A DNA stretch of 64,000 bases. Source: Sciurus carolinensis. Taxonomy: Eukaryota; Chordata; Mammalia; Rodentia; Sciuridae. Position numbers and translations under genes: made by a program. The stretch lies in NCBI RefSeq assembly GCF_902686445.1, contig NC_062213.1, forward strand, positions 39,630,741 through 39,694,740, written 5' to 3'. Shown one piece after another: positions 47,207 through 59,104 of this stretch. A model generated the notes under the pieces. It had not been told where the DNA came from, made no database searches, and saw only the letters and a list, made by a program, of their open reading frames with translations. Numbering within the stretch: position 1 is the first letter of the stretch; every line of letters begins with the position of its first letter.

Positions 47207-47213
47207 ATCGCCG

Positions 47214-47866
47214 CTAACAGTAGCTTTGTGGCATAAAATATGGTCTATTTTAGAGAAGGATCCATGTGCTGCTGAGAAGAAAGCATATTCGTTCTTTGTT
47301 GGATGGTATATTCTATATATGTCCGTTAAGTCTAAATTGCTGATTGTGTTGTTGAGATCTATAGTTTCTTTATTCAATTTTTGTTTGGACGATCTATCCA
47401 GTGGTGAGAGAGGTGTGTTAAAATCGCCTAGTATTATTGTGTTGTGGTCTATTTGATTTCTGGAATTGAGAAGGATTTGTTTGACGTACGTGGATGAGCC
47501 AATGTTCGGGGCATAGATTTTTATGATTGTTATGTCTTGCTGATTTATGCTTCCCTTAAGCAGCATGTAATGTCCTTCTTTATCCCTTCTGACTAGTTTT
47601 GGTTTGAAGTCCACATTATCTGAGATGAGGATGGATACTCCAGCTTTTTTGCTGTGTCCGTGTGCATGGTATGTTTTTCCCCATCCTTTCACCTTTAGTC
47701 TATGGGTATCTCTTTCTATGAGATGAGTCTCTTGCAGGCAGCATATTGTTGGATTTTTCTTTTTAATCCAATCTGCCAGTCTGTGTCTTTTGATTGATGA
47801 ATTCAGGCCATTAACATTCAGGGTTATTATTGTGATATGATTTGTATTCCCAGTCAATTGACTCAT
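47214..47866 (-). pseudogene. Truncated L1 ORF2 (N-terminal endonuclease only), copy B
   Basis: Codons 1-218 of ORF2 from the ATG at 47866. The frame continues for 26 more codons into antisense-of-nothing promoter sequence of copy A before a stop, so a 244-aa chimeric peptide is possible on paper. It retains N17, E46, Y118, D148, N150 and D208 but lacks the SDH motif (231-233), and carries Ala at 195 where copy A has Thr, so endonuclease activity is not expected. Confidence 0.9.
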
Positions 47867-47912
47867 ATTTGTTTTTGATATGATTTGGTTTCTCCTTTAT
47901 TTGGCTATTCCT

Positions 47913-48958
47913 TTAGGCTAGTGCCTCCTGTTGCTGATTTGCATCGTTGTTTTTCATCTCTTCCTCATGGAATATTTTGCTGAGAATGTTCTGTAATGCT
48001 GGCTTTCTTTTTGTAAATTCCTTTAGCTTTTGTTTATCATGGAAGGATCTTATTTCATCGTCAAATTTGAAGGTAAGTTTTGCTGGGTATAAGATTCTTG
48101 GTTGGCATCCGTTTTCTTTCAGGGCTTGGTATATGTTGTTCCAGGCCCTTCTAGCTTTTAGGGTCTGGATTGAAAAATCTGCTGATATTCTTATTGGTTT
48201 CCCTCTGAATGTAATTTGATTCTTTTCTCTCGCGGCCTTTAAAATTCTGTCTTTATTTTGTATGTTAGGTATTTTCATAATAATGTGCCTTGGTGTGGGT
48301 CTGTTATAATTTTGTATGTTTGGAGTTCTATAAGCCTCTTGTACTTGGTTTTCCATTTCATTCTTCAGATTTGGGAAATTTTCTGTTATTATTTCATTGA
48401 ATAGATTGTTCATTCCTTTGGTTTGTTTTTCTAAGCCTTCCTCAATCCCAATAATTCTTAAATTTGGCCTTTTCATGATATCCCATAATTCTTGTAGATT
48501 CTGTTCATGATTTCTTACCATCTTTTCTGTTTGGCCAACTTTGCTTTCAAGATTAAATAATTTGTCTTCAGTGTCTGAGGTTCTGTCTTCCAGGTGTTCT
48601 ATCCTATTGGTTATGCTTTCTATGGAGTTTTTAACTTGGTTTATTGTTTCCTTCATTTCAAGGATTTCAGTTTGTTTTTTTTCAGTATCTCTAACTCTTT
48701 ATTGAAATGATCTCTTGCTTCCCGTATTTGGTCTTTTAACTGTTGATTGGTGCGATCATTTAATGCCTGCATTTGCTCTTTCATCTCCTCCTTCAATGCC
48801 TGCATTTGCTCTTTCATCTCCTCATTAGCTTCCCTGATCGTTTTAATTACGTACATTCTGAACTCCCTTTCTGACATTTCTTCTGCTCTGCTGTCATTGG
48901 GTTTTATTGATGTAGTATCTAGGTTTGTTTGGGACATTTTCTTCCCTTGTTTTCTCAT
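47913..48958 (-). pseudogene. L1 ORF1 with one-base frameshift, copy B
   Basis: Starts at the same ATG context as copy A (48958) and keeps the 11-residue coiled-coil duplication. One base missing in a run near 48673-48678 shifts the frame after KELEILKKN, giving a stop after about 101 codons. The remaining 247 codons (RRM and C-terminal domain) stay open in the next frame from 48656. Confidence 0.92.
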
Positions 48959-49657
48959 ATTGGTCAGTTGTCAGTGGGACCCTGAGATATTGCAGTTTTC
49001 CGCTATTGGTTTATAGTGTCCCGGTAGATTTCCAGTGTATAACCTCCCAGCCTTCAGTAGCCTGATGTCTTTTTGGAGGAATCTGATAAAGCAGCTCATC
49101 CGAAGAAAACTGCCCCTAGCCCCCTACTGGTTCCACAGTTTGGAACTGGCTCTGTGCGGAAATGCTCTCACTGTGGGCCTGCACAGAGCAGCTGGCCGTG
49201 TGGGAGGAGCCCACTGCCGGAGTGTGAAGGCTACCTTGGGAAGACTCTAGCTGCCCTGCCCGGCTCCAATAAGCCACCTCTATCTGGGCCTGCCACCCGG
49301 GCTGAGCTTTACCCAGTGGGCAGACTCACCCGTGGCTCTATTTCAGTCTGAGTCTCTCAATGCCTCCCCTTCTTAACTCCTGGGTTCTGGAGTGACTGAG
49401 GGTGCAGTCTCCCTCTAGGCCGCCATCTTGGATCGCCCCGTGAAGAGAGCCTGCAGCCGGAGTGGGCAGAGCCGCCTGAAGAGGTCTCTGGCTGCCCTGC
49501 CCTGATCCCAGAGGCTGCTTGCGGATGGAGGCTCTCCGCTGGTTCGTTGCCGGAGTACGCTGCGCTGCAGTGGCTCCGGGACTCGGAGCTTGTTCTGGTC
49601 AGAAAGGCTCTCACTAGCGGGCCAGTTCCGTTCCGAGAACCTGGAGAAGCTGGCTGT
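48959..49657 (-). promoter_or_regulatory. L1 copy B 5' UTR, partial monomer
   Basis: Shortened proximal unit plus the first 237 bp or so of the next monomer, broken at 'gaagctggctgt'. One YY1-type box at 49418-49431. The outer end is not at a monomer boundary, so the 5' end of this copy is truncated or switched and not a transcription start. Confidence 0.85.
49418..49431 (-). promoter_or_regulatory. YY1-type box in L1 copy B
   Basis: Same CCAAGATGGCGGCC box as in copy A, followed on the sense strand by the shortened proximal unit. Confidence 0.75.
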
Positions 49658-51189
<1,532 letters not shown>

Positions 51190-51765
51190 ACAGTTTTCAT
51201 TAAACAGTTAAACATAGTTAGCTTGTACTTCAGCAATTCCACTCCTAGGTACTCCTACAGAAATGAAAACATATGTTCATACACATAATTGTACAGAATA
51301 TTTACAAGAACATTCTTCATAACAGCCAACAGTAGAAAACAACCAAATATCCTTTAACTGATGAGTGAATAAAGAAAATGTAGTATATCCCCACAATGGC
51401 ATATTATTTAGCAATACAATGTGATGAAATTCTTATATATCCTACAACACAGATGAACCTTGATAACACTATGCTAAGTGAAAGAACTCAATCTCAAAGG
51501 TCCCTGCGCTATATGATTCCATTTGATTAAATGTCCAGAATAGATAAATCTATTGAGACAGAAAATAGATGACTAGTTGCCAGGGGCTGGGAGGGATGAG
51601 AATAAAGATGAGTACTGATAAGAACAGGTTTCTTTGAAGTAGTGAAAGTATTTTAAAATTGATTATGGTGATGGATACACGGCTATGTGAATATTCTAAA
51701 AAGTCATTTATCTGAATACATTAAATGAGTGAATTTGTATACTATGGAAAGCCTTTTTTTAATGA
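51190..51765 (+). mobile_element. Old L1 3' end (sense)
   Basis: 'agcaattccactcctaggta', 'atgagtgaataaagaaaatg', 'atgattccatttgattaaat' and 'gatggatacacggctatgtg' are sense-strand landmarks of old L1 3' regions. This is the only long L1 segment here on the plus strand. Confidence 0.75.
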
Positions 51766-52354
51766 AGGCTTTATTTTTCTTAAACAGTAAGCAGAAAGGG
51801 AATGGCATATAACTGCTGCAAGACTCTGTCTGCTTCTAACCACCAATCTAAAATACCTGAGAGTCAGCTAATCATGTGCATTTGGAGAAGTCTAAGAACA
51901 GTGTTCTCTACTTGAACCTGAAGCTAAAGTTAATGACAGTAAAGTCTGGGAGGAGGAAATGCAGAGAAGAAGATGGTGGGAAGGTAGCCATCTACCTTGG
52001 TTCCCAGGCCTCACCCACATACCTCCAGTTGTTACTTTCTTCAATACAGAGTTAAGAGTGAGTTCACTGTTAAAGACAACCACTGGAATTAGAGAAAGAT
52101 TATTGGTCCTTGGGTGTTGAGTCACATTTAGGATTGGAAACTGGGAGAAGCACAGTTAAAACAAGGGCTGAGGAATCGATGGAGCATCAAAGACTGTGGC
52201 AAAGAGAGAAAAGCCCTGGGATGGGGATTTAGGCCAATAAATCAGGGCTGGCGAGATCTATGGCTACTAGTGTAGAGCTGACAGTACAAAATAACTCACT
52301 CTGCTTCCTTTTAGCAACATACATAATATGCCATAGAGTGGTGGCCACTAGCAG
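51766..52354. other. Unique sequence, nothing recognised
   Basis: No supported feature. Confidence 0.4.
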
Positions 52355-52364
52355 TTGGTTTCTC

Positions 52365-52448
52365 TTTCTTTTTTTTTTTTTTTTGTGGTGCTGGGGATCG
52401 AACCCAGGGCCTTGTGCTTGCAAGGCAAGCACTCTACCGACTGAGGTA
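52365..52448 (-). repeat. Young ID SINE (antisense), slightly 5'-truncated, with TSD
   Basis: T-run, 'ggtgctggggatcgaaccca', 'gtgcttgcaaggcaagcac', 'taccgactgaggta', where it ends short of the usual 'gctatctccccagccc'. A 10-bp direct repeat 'ttggtttctc' flanks it (52355-52364, 52449-52458). Confidence 0.9.
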
Positions 52449-52749
52449 TTGGTTTCTCATTTTTAAGCATGAGTTTTTGTTGTAGTTTCCTGTTTCACTT
52501 CATATATTGAAATATTGAATATGTTTGACATGGTTATGTTTCTTATTTTTCCATAAGTTGTTAGCTGATAAGGAGTAATATCAGGACTTAATACACTGGA
52601 TTTTAGAGCACAAAAAGATGACTGGATAAGTTTTGGGTGTTCTTCTTTTGGGGAGAAAGAGATGGTGTTTTCATTTGTGAAAGAGAAATGTGCATTGTAA
52701 TAGGGAGGAATACTTTTAAAGATGAATGTATGGCAATATTGGATGGGTG

Positions 52750-52777
52750 GTGTCTGTGTGTGTGTGTGTGTCTGTGT

Positions 52778-52844
<67 letters not shown>

Positions 52845-52858
52845 GGGGAGAGAGAGAG
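52750..52858. repeat. (GT)n/(GA)n compound microsatellite
   Basis: Short GT repeats followed by about 70 bases of nearly pure GA, then GGGA-type variants. It is a long homopurine-homopyrimidine mirror-symmetric tract. Confidence 0.95.
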
Positions 52859-54322
52859 ACAAGGATCCTGAGTAGTTAAGAATGGCATGGAATGTAATAG
52901 ACATCAACTCTGTCTTTGTAATTTCAACACCTCTTCTGTTTGAGAGCAGCCTCTTCAACATCTGGTGGGCATATGGTACATGCACTCAATACTGATTGGT
53001 CTTGGGTGCATCTCATAATAAAACCAATTAGAATCTTTTTATTGTGTGGAATTTATATGGAATCTGGGGGAGAGAAATCTCGTTTGCCTTGTGATAGCTC
53101 AAGCAGTAAATAACCTATAAGCCTGCCACTCCTGGGAGCAATTTTTGCTACCATTTTCAGAGAATTTATAAGAGAACAAAGCTAATACAGAGGAAAGTAA
53201 GCACTAAGGGGGCAAATATTTATGAATGTTTTGTTCATAGTTCAATCCTGGTACTTAAAACAGTATCTGGCACACAGCAGTTGCTCATTAAATGTTAGTT
53301 GAATAAATAAAATCAGAACTGAAAAATAGAATACTGGTGATGTGATCTAAGCTTCTGGTTCCAGTTATGTCTAGAGCCAGTTTTATTCTTTGGACTTCCC
53401 AGGTACCTGAGTCAGTAAAATTCCTTTTATTCTTTTAATAAGAGTGACAGATACTGTAAATTGCCTCATTCACTATCACTCCAATTCCTCATTAACATGA
53501 CTTCCTTTATATCAGAGACTGGAAAACTAAAGTCTATATTACCCATATGCCTTTGCAGTGAGTATTTCTGCATGTGAGGTAGCATCCACCAAACAGATGC
53601 ATCTGAATGAGATTTGGAAGGGACTTCTGAGCTATATAGGGTGGCTACCTGTCAGCAGAGTGGCAGAGGCATTTTGGTACTTTTGCAGCAGCTAGGTCAG
53701 AAACCCTGATGACTAGTCAGTTCCTACCTCTGTGCAAACAGCAAGGACAGCAGTCAGTTCTCATTGAGCAGCTCTCTTGACCATGGCAGAGGCAGCATGG
53801 TCTTTAGGTTAGTATGGTAGTGGCGGCAGCAGCATCTTTGTTAGGGCAGATTTAGATGTGTATCCAGGAGTTTTTCCTGAAAGTGCAGCTTCCTACCATA
53901 GGTCTTCCAATCGTTCAGTAACAAGTTAGTACTCTTTGATAAGTATCTCTATGCTTAAATAGGCTTGAGTAAATTCTTTTGACTGCAATTGTACTTTGAC
54001 CAATATTATGAATATAAGTTGATTTCCTCTCAATAACAACTACAAGAGTCCAGGCTGATACTGCAGAACTTTGAAGATAAAAACAACAACAATTGGAGGA
54101 GGGAGAATAACAAAATATATGAGAAAAATTCCAAGTACATGAACACTGAAAAATGTCTGTTTTCAGTGGAAATATGTCAGTCTGACCTCAGGCTTCTGTA
54201 CAATACCAACATCCACAGAAACTTGAGGGTGAGAATGCTATACTTACATGTGATATAAAAGATCTTAGAATCAGACCATCCATGTGTCCTGTCTGAAAAA
54301 TTTCTCCAAGTAGGCTTTATAT
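52859..54322. other. Unique sequence, nothing recognised
   Basis: No gene or confident repeat. 'ttgctcattaaatgttagtt' near 53281 resembles an MIR/L2 3' end. Confidence 0.4.
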
Positions 54323-54462
54323 GGGCTGGGGTTGTGGCTCAGTGGCAGAGCACTTGCCAAGCATGTATAAGGCACTGGGTTTGATCCTCAGCACCGCATA
54401 AAAATAAATAATTTAAATGAAGGTGTTGTGTCCATCTTCAACTAAAAATATTTTTTAAAACT
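54323..54462 (+). repeat. ID-type SINE with extended 3' tail (sense)
   Basis: 'gggctggggttgtggctcag' and 'ctgggtttgatcctcagcac', then 'taaaaataaata', then 'gtgttgtgtccatcttcaac' and 'taaaaatatttttt'. It is the clearest sense-strand example of the extra 3' module found on several ID copies here. Confidence 0.9.
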
Positions 54463-54940
54463 CCAAAAGATGAGCTCTATGACTCCAACAAGAGATCTGT
54501 CAAAACCAAAATATTAAAGATTGGGAAGTTTTGGTAGAGAAGAAGTATTGACATGTAACAACATGAAGTAAGCACATAAAAATCAAATTCATAACTGTAT
54601 TACAAATCTGAATGCAAAACAAAACCATTATGAAAGAAAAAACTTTTTTTTTTTTTTGGTATGGGAAAGAATATCTATTAGGGTTCTTGAAACTAATGGA
54701 AACGAACTCTAAATAGCTTAGGCAAAAAAGGAAACTTATCAGGGGCCTTAGCCACAGAAACAAAACAGAAACTAAAGAATCAGGTCTCATAAAGAATAGG
54801 TACTGAGAAAGTCCAGGAATGCAGAAGGAACAAATTGATGTCTCCAGCCACCGGGATGCTCGGCTCCAACCATTGTCCATTTCTGTCATGTGAAAGCAAA
54901 GTGCCTCTGGTGTTCTCTGCTTATTACAAAGTAGAAAAGG
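54463..54940. other. Unique sequence, nothing recognised
   Basis: A 129-codon minus-strand frame at 54500-54889 has hydrophobic stretches but no recognisable domain or exon context. Confidence 0.4.
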
Positions 54941-55066
54941 AGGCTGGTGGTGTATAGCTCAGTTGTAGAACAATCCCCAGCACTGTAAACAAAACACAAA
55001 AAGGCAGGAGGATCACTTGGACCCAGGCATTTGAGACCACTAGTGAGACCCTGTTTAAAAAAAAAA
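54941..55066 (+). repeat. ID fragment followed by B1 fragment (sense)
   Basis: 'ggctggtggtgtatagctca' and 'aatccccagcactgta', then 'aggcaggaggatcacttgga' and 'agtgagaccctgttt' with poly(A). The order ID-then-B1 is the reverse of the usual composite SINE, so it is probably two insertions. Confidence 0.7.
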
Positions 55067-55138
55067 AATAGTACAAAAGAACATTTCTTAACTCTATAGC
55101 TATAAATAACAATTAAGGCTTCTGTATTTTGTTCCAAT

Positions 55139-55412
55139 ACAGTAGTCTCCCTCATCCATGTCTCAAGACCCAGTGGATGCCTAAAATTGTGGGCAGTACT
55201 GAATCCTACATAGAGTAGACTCTTATTTTTTTCCTATGATAAATTTTGGCTTATAATTAGGCATAGTAAGAGTTAACAATAATAATAAAATAGAGAACAA
55301 TTATAACAATATACGGTAACAAAAGTTATGTGATGGTGGTCTTTCTCTCAAAATATCTTGTCCTGTTGACCTTGGGTAACCAAAACTTCAGATAGAGGGG
55401 GACTACTGTGCA
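55139..55412 (-). mobile_element. Tigger/MER2-like DNA transposon remnant
   Basis: Imperfect terminal inverted repeats: 'cagtagtctccctcatcc' at the left end and 'agagggggactactgtg' at the right. The interior contains 'acccagtggatgcctaaaat', 'ttataattaggcatagtaag' and 'ttgaccttgggtaaccaaaa', matching TcMar-Tigger (MER2/Tigger1) ends. Non-autonomous; no transposase frame. Confidence 0.8.
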
Positions 55413-56440
55413 AACCTAGAACAGCAGTTGCAGTTAGAATTCCCATCTGATTATGCCAGCAGCAGTCCACTGTCATTCTTCAGTACTGTCAGGATACTTC
55501 CAGCTCCCTAACAGACCTCATCTCATGGGCTAGATGACTTCAAATCCCCATTCCTAAACCCATGAAGGCAAGGAAATGGACTTATTCAGATTCGAACTTA
55601 GTCTAACATTCATTTGCATGTACTAGGGAGAAGTTCGGTCTCCTTGAAGCCCATAGAATCCCATGGTTGTTTTATAACTTTAAAAAAGGTATTTTATTTG
55701 GCAAGTAAAAACATCTGTTAGGTAGGTCACAAATAGTGGCATCAGAATCTGAAATTCTTCCAGGGACACAGCATTGCCTTTGATTTACTCTTTTACTGGG
55801 GAGAAGGAAATTTTCCCTAGCACAGTAGTCCTTATTTCAATTCTAGGGACTTTTGTCAGTTGTTAAGAACATTTTATCCAATACGGAACTGGGGAAAAAA
55901 AAATCCAAGAATGAATGGGTTTAAAGTTCGACTGGGTCAAACTATTCATTCTAACTCAGGTACGTCTTTACTTTGATTTATGTGTGCTGAAAATTACTGT
56001 TAGCTCAGAGCAAGTATCTAAAATTTCCAAAAAGCCTTAATTATTTATCTCATCCTAGGACACAGTTTTCCTATTAAGTTGCCTTTAGGAATATCAAAGA
56101 ATAATAGAGAGTGAATTTTTGCTATTACAACATGGTACCTCATCTCCTATTCAGATAAAATACTCTAAATTTGTGGATTCAGCTCTGAAAATTGGATGAA
56201 TAAACTATAGTTTGACCTTAGGTCAGAACTTTATTCAAAATGCCTAAGATATTTTGGTTCCACAAATCAAGTAAGGCTTTAGAGGAAAGCCTTGGTTCAA
56301 ACTGCATAGCCAGAGATCTCTGAGAGTAAGATCACTCTGATTATCTGTTCTTCCAGTCTTTTATTATATACTTGCCCCAGATTGTTCAGAGAGGTTATCT
56401 AATTTTGAGGATGCTGAGATTTTCCTATACATATTAAAAG
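55413..56440. other. Unique sequence, nothing recognised
   Basis: About 1 kb without a supported gene or repeat. Confidence 0.4.
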
Positions 56441-56455
56441 GAGGAAGCACATTTT

Positions 56456-56555
56456 TTTTTTTTTTTTTTTTTTTTTTTTGCGGTGCTGGGGATCGAACCC
56501 AGGGCCTTGGGCATACAAGACAAGCACTCTACCAACTGAGCTATCTCCCCAGCCC
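56456..56555 (-). repeat. Young ID SINE (antisense) with target-site duplication
   Basis: T-run, 'gcggtgctggggatcgaacc', 'ctctaccaactgagctatct', 'ccccagccc'. It is flanked by the 15-bp direct repeat 'gaggaagcacatttt' (56441-56455 and 56556-56570). Confidence 0.95.
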
Positions 56556-56627
56556 GAGGAAGCACATTTTGATTGAAACATTTTTCATCAGTCATTTCCA
56601 ACATTCAGAAAATAGTAAAGTTTGCAG

Positions 56628-56698
56628 TGAAGAGGACTGAACCCAGGGCCTTGCTAGGCAAGTGTTCGACCAATGAGCTATATCCCAAGTCTGGCCAA
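56628..56698 (-). repeat. Degraded ID-type SINE (antisense)
   Basis: 'gactgaacccagggccttgc' and 'cgaccaatgagctatatccc'. Confidence 0.8.
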
Positions 56699-57305
56699 CC
56701 TTTCTTTCTCCTTCCTTCCTTTCTTTTCTTTCCTTTTCTTTCTTTCTTTATTTTTTTCCCTTTGTTGGAATTTCTCTCAGCACTGAGGATCTCCAGGCCT
56801 TGAAGAAGGAAGAGTCATTCCAATCCTTCTTGGGGCAACAGTTACGGGTGTGTAAGCAGGACACTCTCGATGGAACTATTCCAGCATTCCTATCTCAGGG
56901 AGTCTTTAATTTCCTTCTTGTATGTAAGCCAAGGGATTTTTGGCATCTCCACTTTTCTTAATGAGGGCCAGTACTGGATTCTGATTTGCCTTATCCAACC
57001 CAGTTAGACACCCAACTGCTTGAGCCAACACTTTGAATGCAGAACTTATGATGAGTGCGTCTATAGTGATTGCTTTTAAAAATATATTCCCAGAACATTT
57101 CCACCAACAGTTTGTTTACTTAAAGTAGCAAATCTCTGCAACCTTTGCGGTTTGAAAAAACCCCTCCTGTTAGCAAAGAGACAATCCTGACCAAATATCT
57201 GAGATATTATTGCCTGTCATTATCCTTTATGTGCCCCAAACAGCCTGGCAAATTGAAGTACCTGTTGTTTAAAGTGCCAGGAGTGGTGTGGGCAAAATCT
57301 AAGAA
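56699..57305. other. Unique sequence with a pyrimidine tract
   Basis: A T/C-rich low-complexity tract (about 56702-56760) and otherwise unique sequence. Confidence 0.5.
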
Positions 57306-57516
57306 GAGCTGGGCGCGGTGGCGCACACCTGTAATCCCAGTGGCTCGGGAGACTGAGGCAGGAGTATCGTGAGTTCAAAGCCAGCCTTAGCAATGTCGAG
57401 GCACTAAGCCACTCAGTGAGACCCTGTCTCTAAATAAAATATAAAATAGGGCTGGCGATGTGGCTCAGTGATTGAGTGCCCTTGAGTTCAATTCCTGGTA
57501 CAAAAAAAAAAAAAAA
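57306..57516 (+). repeat. Composite SINE (MEN type, sense)
   Basis: 'gagctgggcgcggtggcgca', 'cctgtaatcccagtggctcg'; ID half 'gggctggcgatgtggctcag' ending 'gagttcaattcctggtac' and poly(A). It is the best-preserved composite in the window and retains CpGs. Confidence 0.92.
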
Positions 57517-57902
57517 AATCTAATAAGAGCTCCCCTCCAAAAATCATTATCCAAGGGGTTCTCAAAAGGATCAAGAGTGGGAAGTATCAAAATTACTTGA
57601 TGATCCTTTGCAAAATGTATAGACCTGCTTCTACCTCTCAGGGATATATAAGAATGGTAGAGATTAGGGTAGGGAGGTCATGCATATTGAAAAATTTCTC
57701 TAGAGTTTTTGATAGGCACCCTCCCACACTCACAACTCATTACGCCCCATACTGCTACTATGCACCCATCTTAATCATGAATATGGTATAAGGGAGGTGA
57801 TAAAATTGCTGTTTACAATTAATTATAAGGAGGGGAACTCTTCTTATGTTAAAACAAATTGTGTTCATGTTGCAGCTCTTCCCTTCTCTATAAAAGAATA
57901 GA
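57517..57902. other. Unique sequence, nothing recognised
   Basis: No supported feature. Confidence 0.4.
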
Positions 57903-57968
57903 CAGGGGTTGTGGTGTAGTTCAGTGGTGTGAACAAGGCCTTGATTTGATCCCTTCAGCACCCCTAAA
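57903..57968 (+). repeat. Short ID-type SINE (sense)
   Basis: 'aggggttgtggtgtagttca' and 'ttgatttgatcccttcagca'; internally shortened. Confidence 0.7.
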
Positions 57969-59104
57969 AAAGGGTAGATGAAGTATTCACTCCTGCCCCA
58001 TTTGGGGGTTTAGCCATGTGACCTGGATCAGGGGAAGAGAGAGGAAGTGACAATGTGTTAGTTTTACACAGAAGCTTTACAAAGCAATTTGTGTTACTGC
58101 CTACTCCTTTGCTGTTCCCTCTGCCTTGAGAATGGCATGTTCCTTCAGCCTGGTTCCTAGAAAGAAACAGACAACAGAGTTGCAGCATTGACAGGCACTG
58201 TGAGTAAGAAATAAATGCTTGTTTTTAGATGCTGTAGAGATGTTGAGTTGTTCGCTACTGCAGCAGATCTGACCAACATATATCAAAAGATTTTTTTTTT
58301 ATTATTGCTGAGCACCTTGATGGATTTGGCTAGGTATTTAAAGTAACACCAAAGCCTGAGTTTAGGGTATGAACTACAGGGAATACATTTTTTTATATAA
58401 GAAAGCAGGACATTTTTGTTCTATCTGCTTGAGGGGTAATTGACCAGGGAAATAAACAGATAAATAGAAGGTCTAATGAGGAAAGAGGATAAGCGATCCA
58501 AAAATTGTTAAAGGATTTTTAGGCCAGAAAATCTAATTTGAAATTTTGTATTGTTTCCCTTTTAGCTAAGTATAGTAATACACATACCATATGTGAATGC
58601 ATTTTTGTGGAAATCTAAGAAAAGCTTTGAGTTCCACTCTTGGGTTAATTGTCCAGAAAAGGAGAAAGAAACAGCCTGTTGGTTTCATCCATCAGTTGCT
58701 ACAATTGAACACAAGCATGAATTTGATGTTTGAAGAGACCTTGGGAATGTAAACCTCCTAGGGAATTTGTAAAAATTATAAGGAGGGCCTTATTTTCACA
58801 AGCCATGTAGTCAGAATTCACAACGATCTTTTCTAGAAACTTTGGAATATACCAACTGATATCTAGGAATAGATTTGAAAATCTTAAATAAATGTTAGAT
58901 TAATTCTAACTACAACTAAAATAATAATCTACACTAAGTAGTGTATATCCCAGTAATCTAAGAGTGTTAGATAGGAAAGTTATTAGGATATGTTAGTATA
59001 AGAAAAAAAATCCCTCAATGACTACCTAATGATGGTTGAATGACATCTGGTAAATTAAATACTAACTTAACTTAAGGAAAAAAAAAAAAAACTCACTAAA
59101 AGGT
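57969..59104. other. Unique sequence, nothing recognised
   Basis: No supported gene or repeat. Confidence 0.4.

Larger units (their letters stand above)
40600..47213 (-). mobile_element. L1: Full-length LINE-1, copy A, potentially active
   Basis: A complete autonomous non-LTR retrotransposon on the minus strand, about 6.6 kb. From its 5' end: tandem-monomer promoter (47213-45819), intact ORF1, a 46-bp spacer, intact ORF2, a G-rich 3' UTR (40891-40642) and an A-rich tail (T-rich on the plus strand, 40600-40641). Its 5' terminus begins GGCGATCCAAGATGGCGGCC, matching the placement of the YY1 box at the start of human L1 RNA. Intact frames imply recent insertion. The left flank is a GT microsatellite. 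The right side abuts a second L1 (copy B) without unique DNA between. The only repeat I find at the outer ends of the whole block is 'catttttt' (40598 onward and 50582-50589), too short and T-rich to count as a proven target-site duplication. Confidence 0.95.
45819..47213 (-). promoter_or_regulatory. L1 copy A 5' UTR / internal promoter with tandem monomers
   Basis: GC-rich, CpG-containing 5' UTR of about 1.4 kb. From the transcription start (about 47213) it holds two nearly identical 459-bp units (46734-47192 and 46275-46733 when bounded by the GGCCGCC box), then a diverged, shortened third unit (about 45930-46274), then a non-repeated segment leading to the ORF1 ATG. Each boundary carries a CCAAGATGGCGGCC box. 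Internal RNA polymerase II promoter activity is inferred from position and the L1 paradigm. The monomer architecture resembles mouse L1, not human. Confidence 0.85.
47214..49657 (-). mobile_element. L1: Second young LINE-1, copy B, missing its 3' two-thirds
   Basis: Minus strand, same orientation as copy A. From the 5' side it has 237 bp or so of a promoter monomer (49657-49420), a YY1 box, the shortened proximal 5' UTR unit, ORF1 with a one-base frameshift, and ORF2 up to codon 218. It then stops at 47214, where the 5' end of copy A begins. Copy B is closely related to A but not identical. Coding differences include I130T, I134L, N139S, D142G and I250T in ORF1, and Q64K, E111D, N116K and T195A in ORF2. 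So it is a separate source element and not a fresh duplication of A. Confidence 0.93.
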
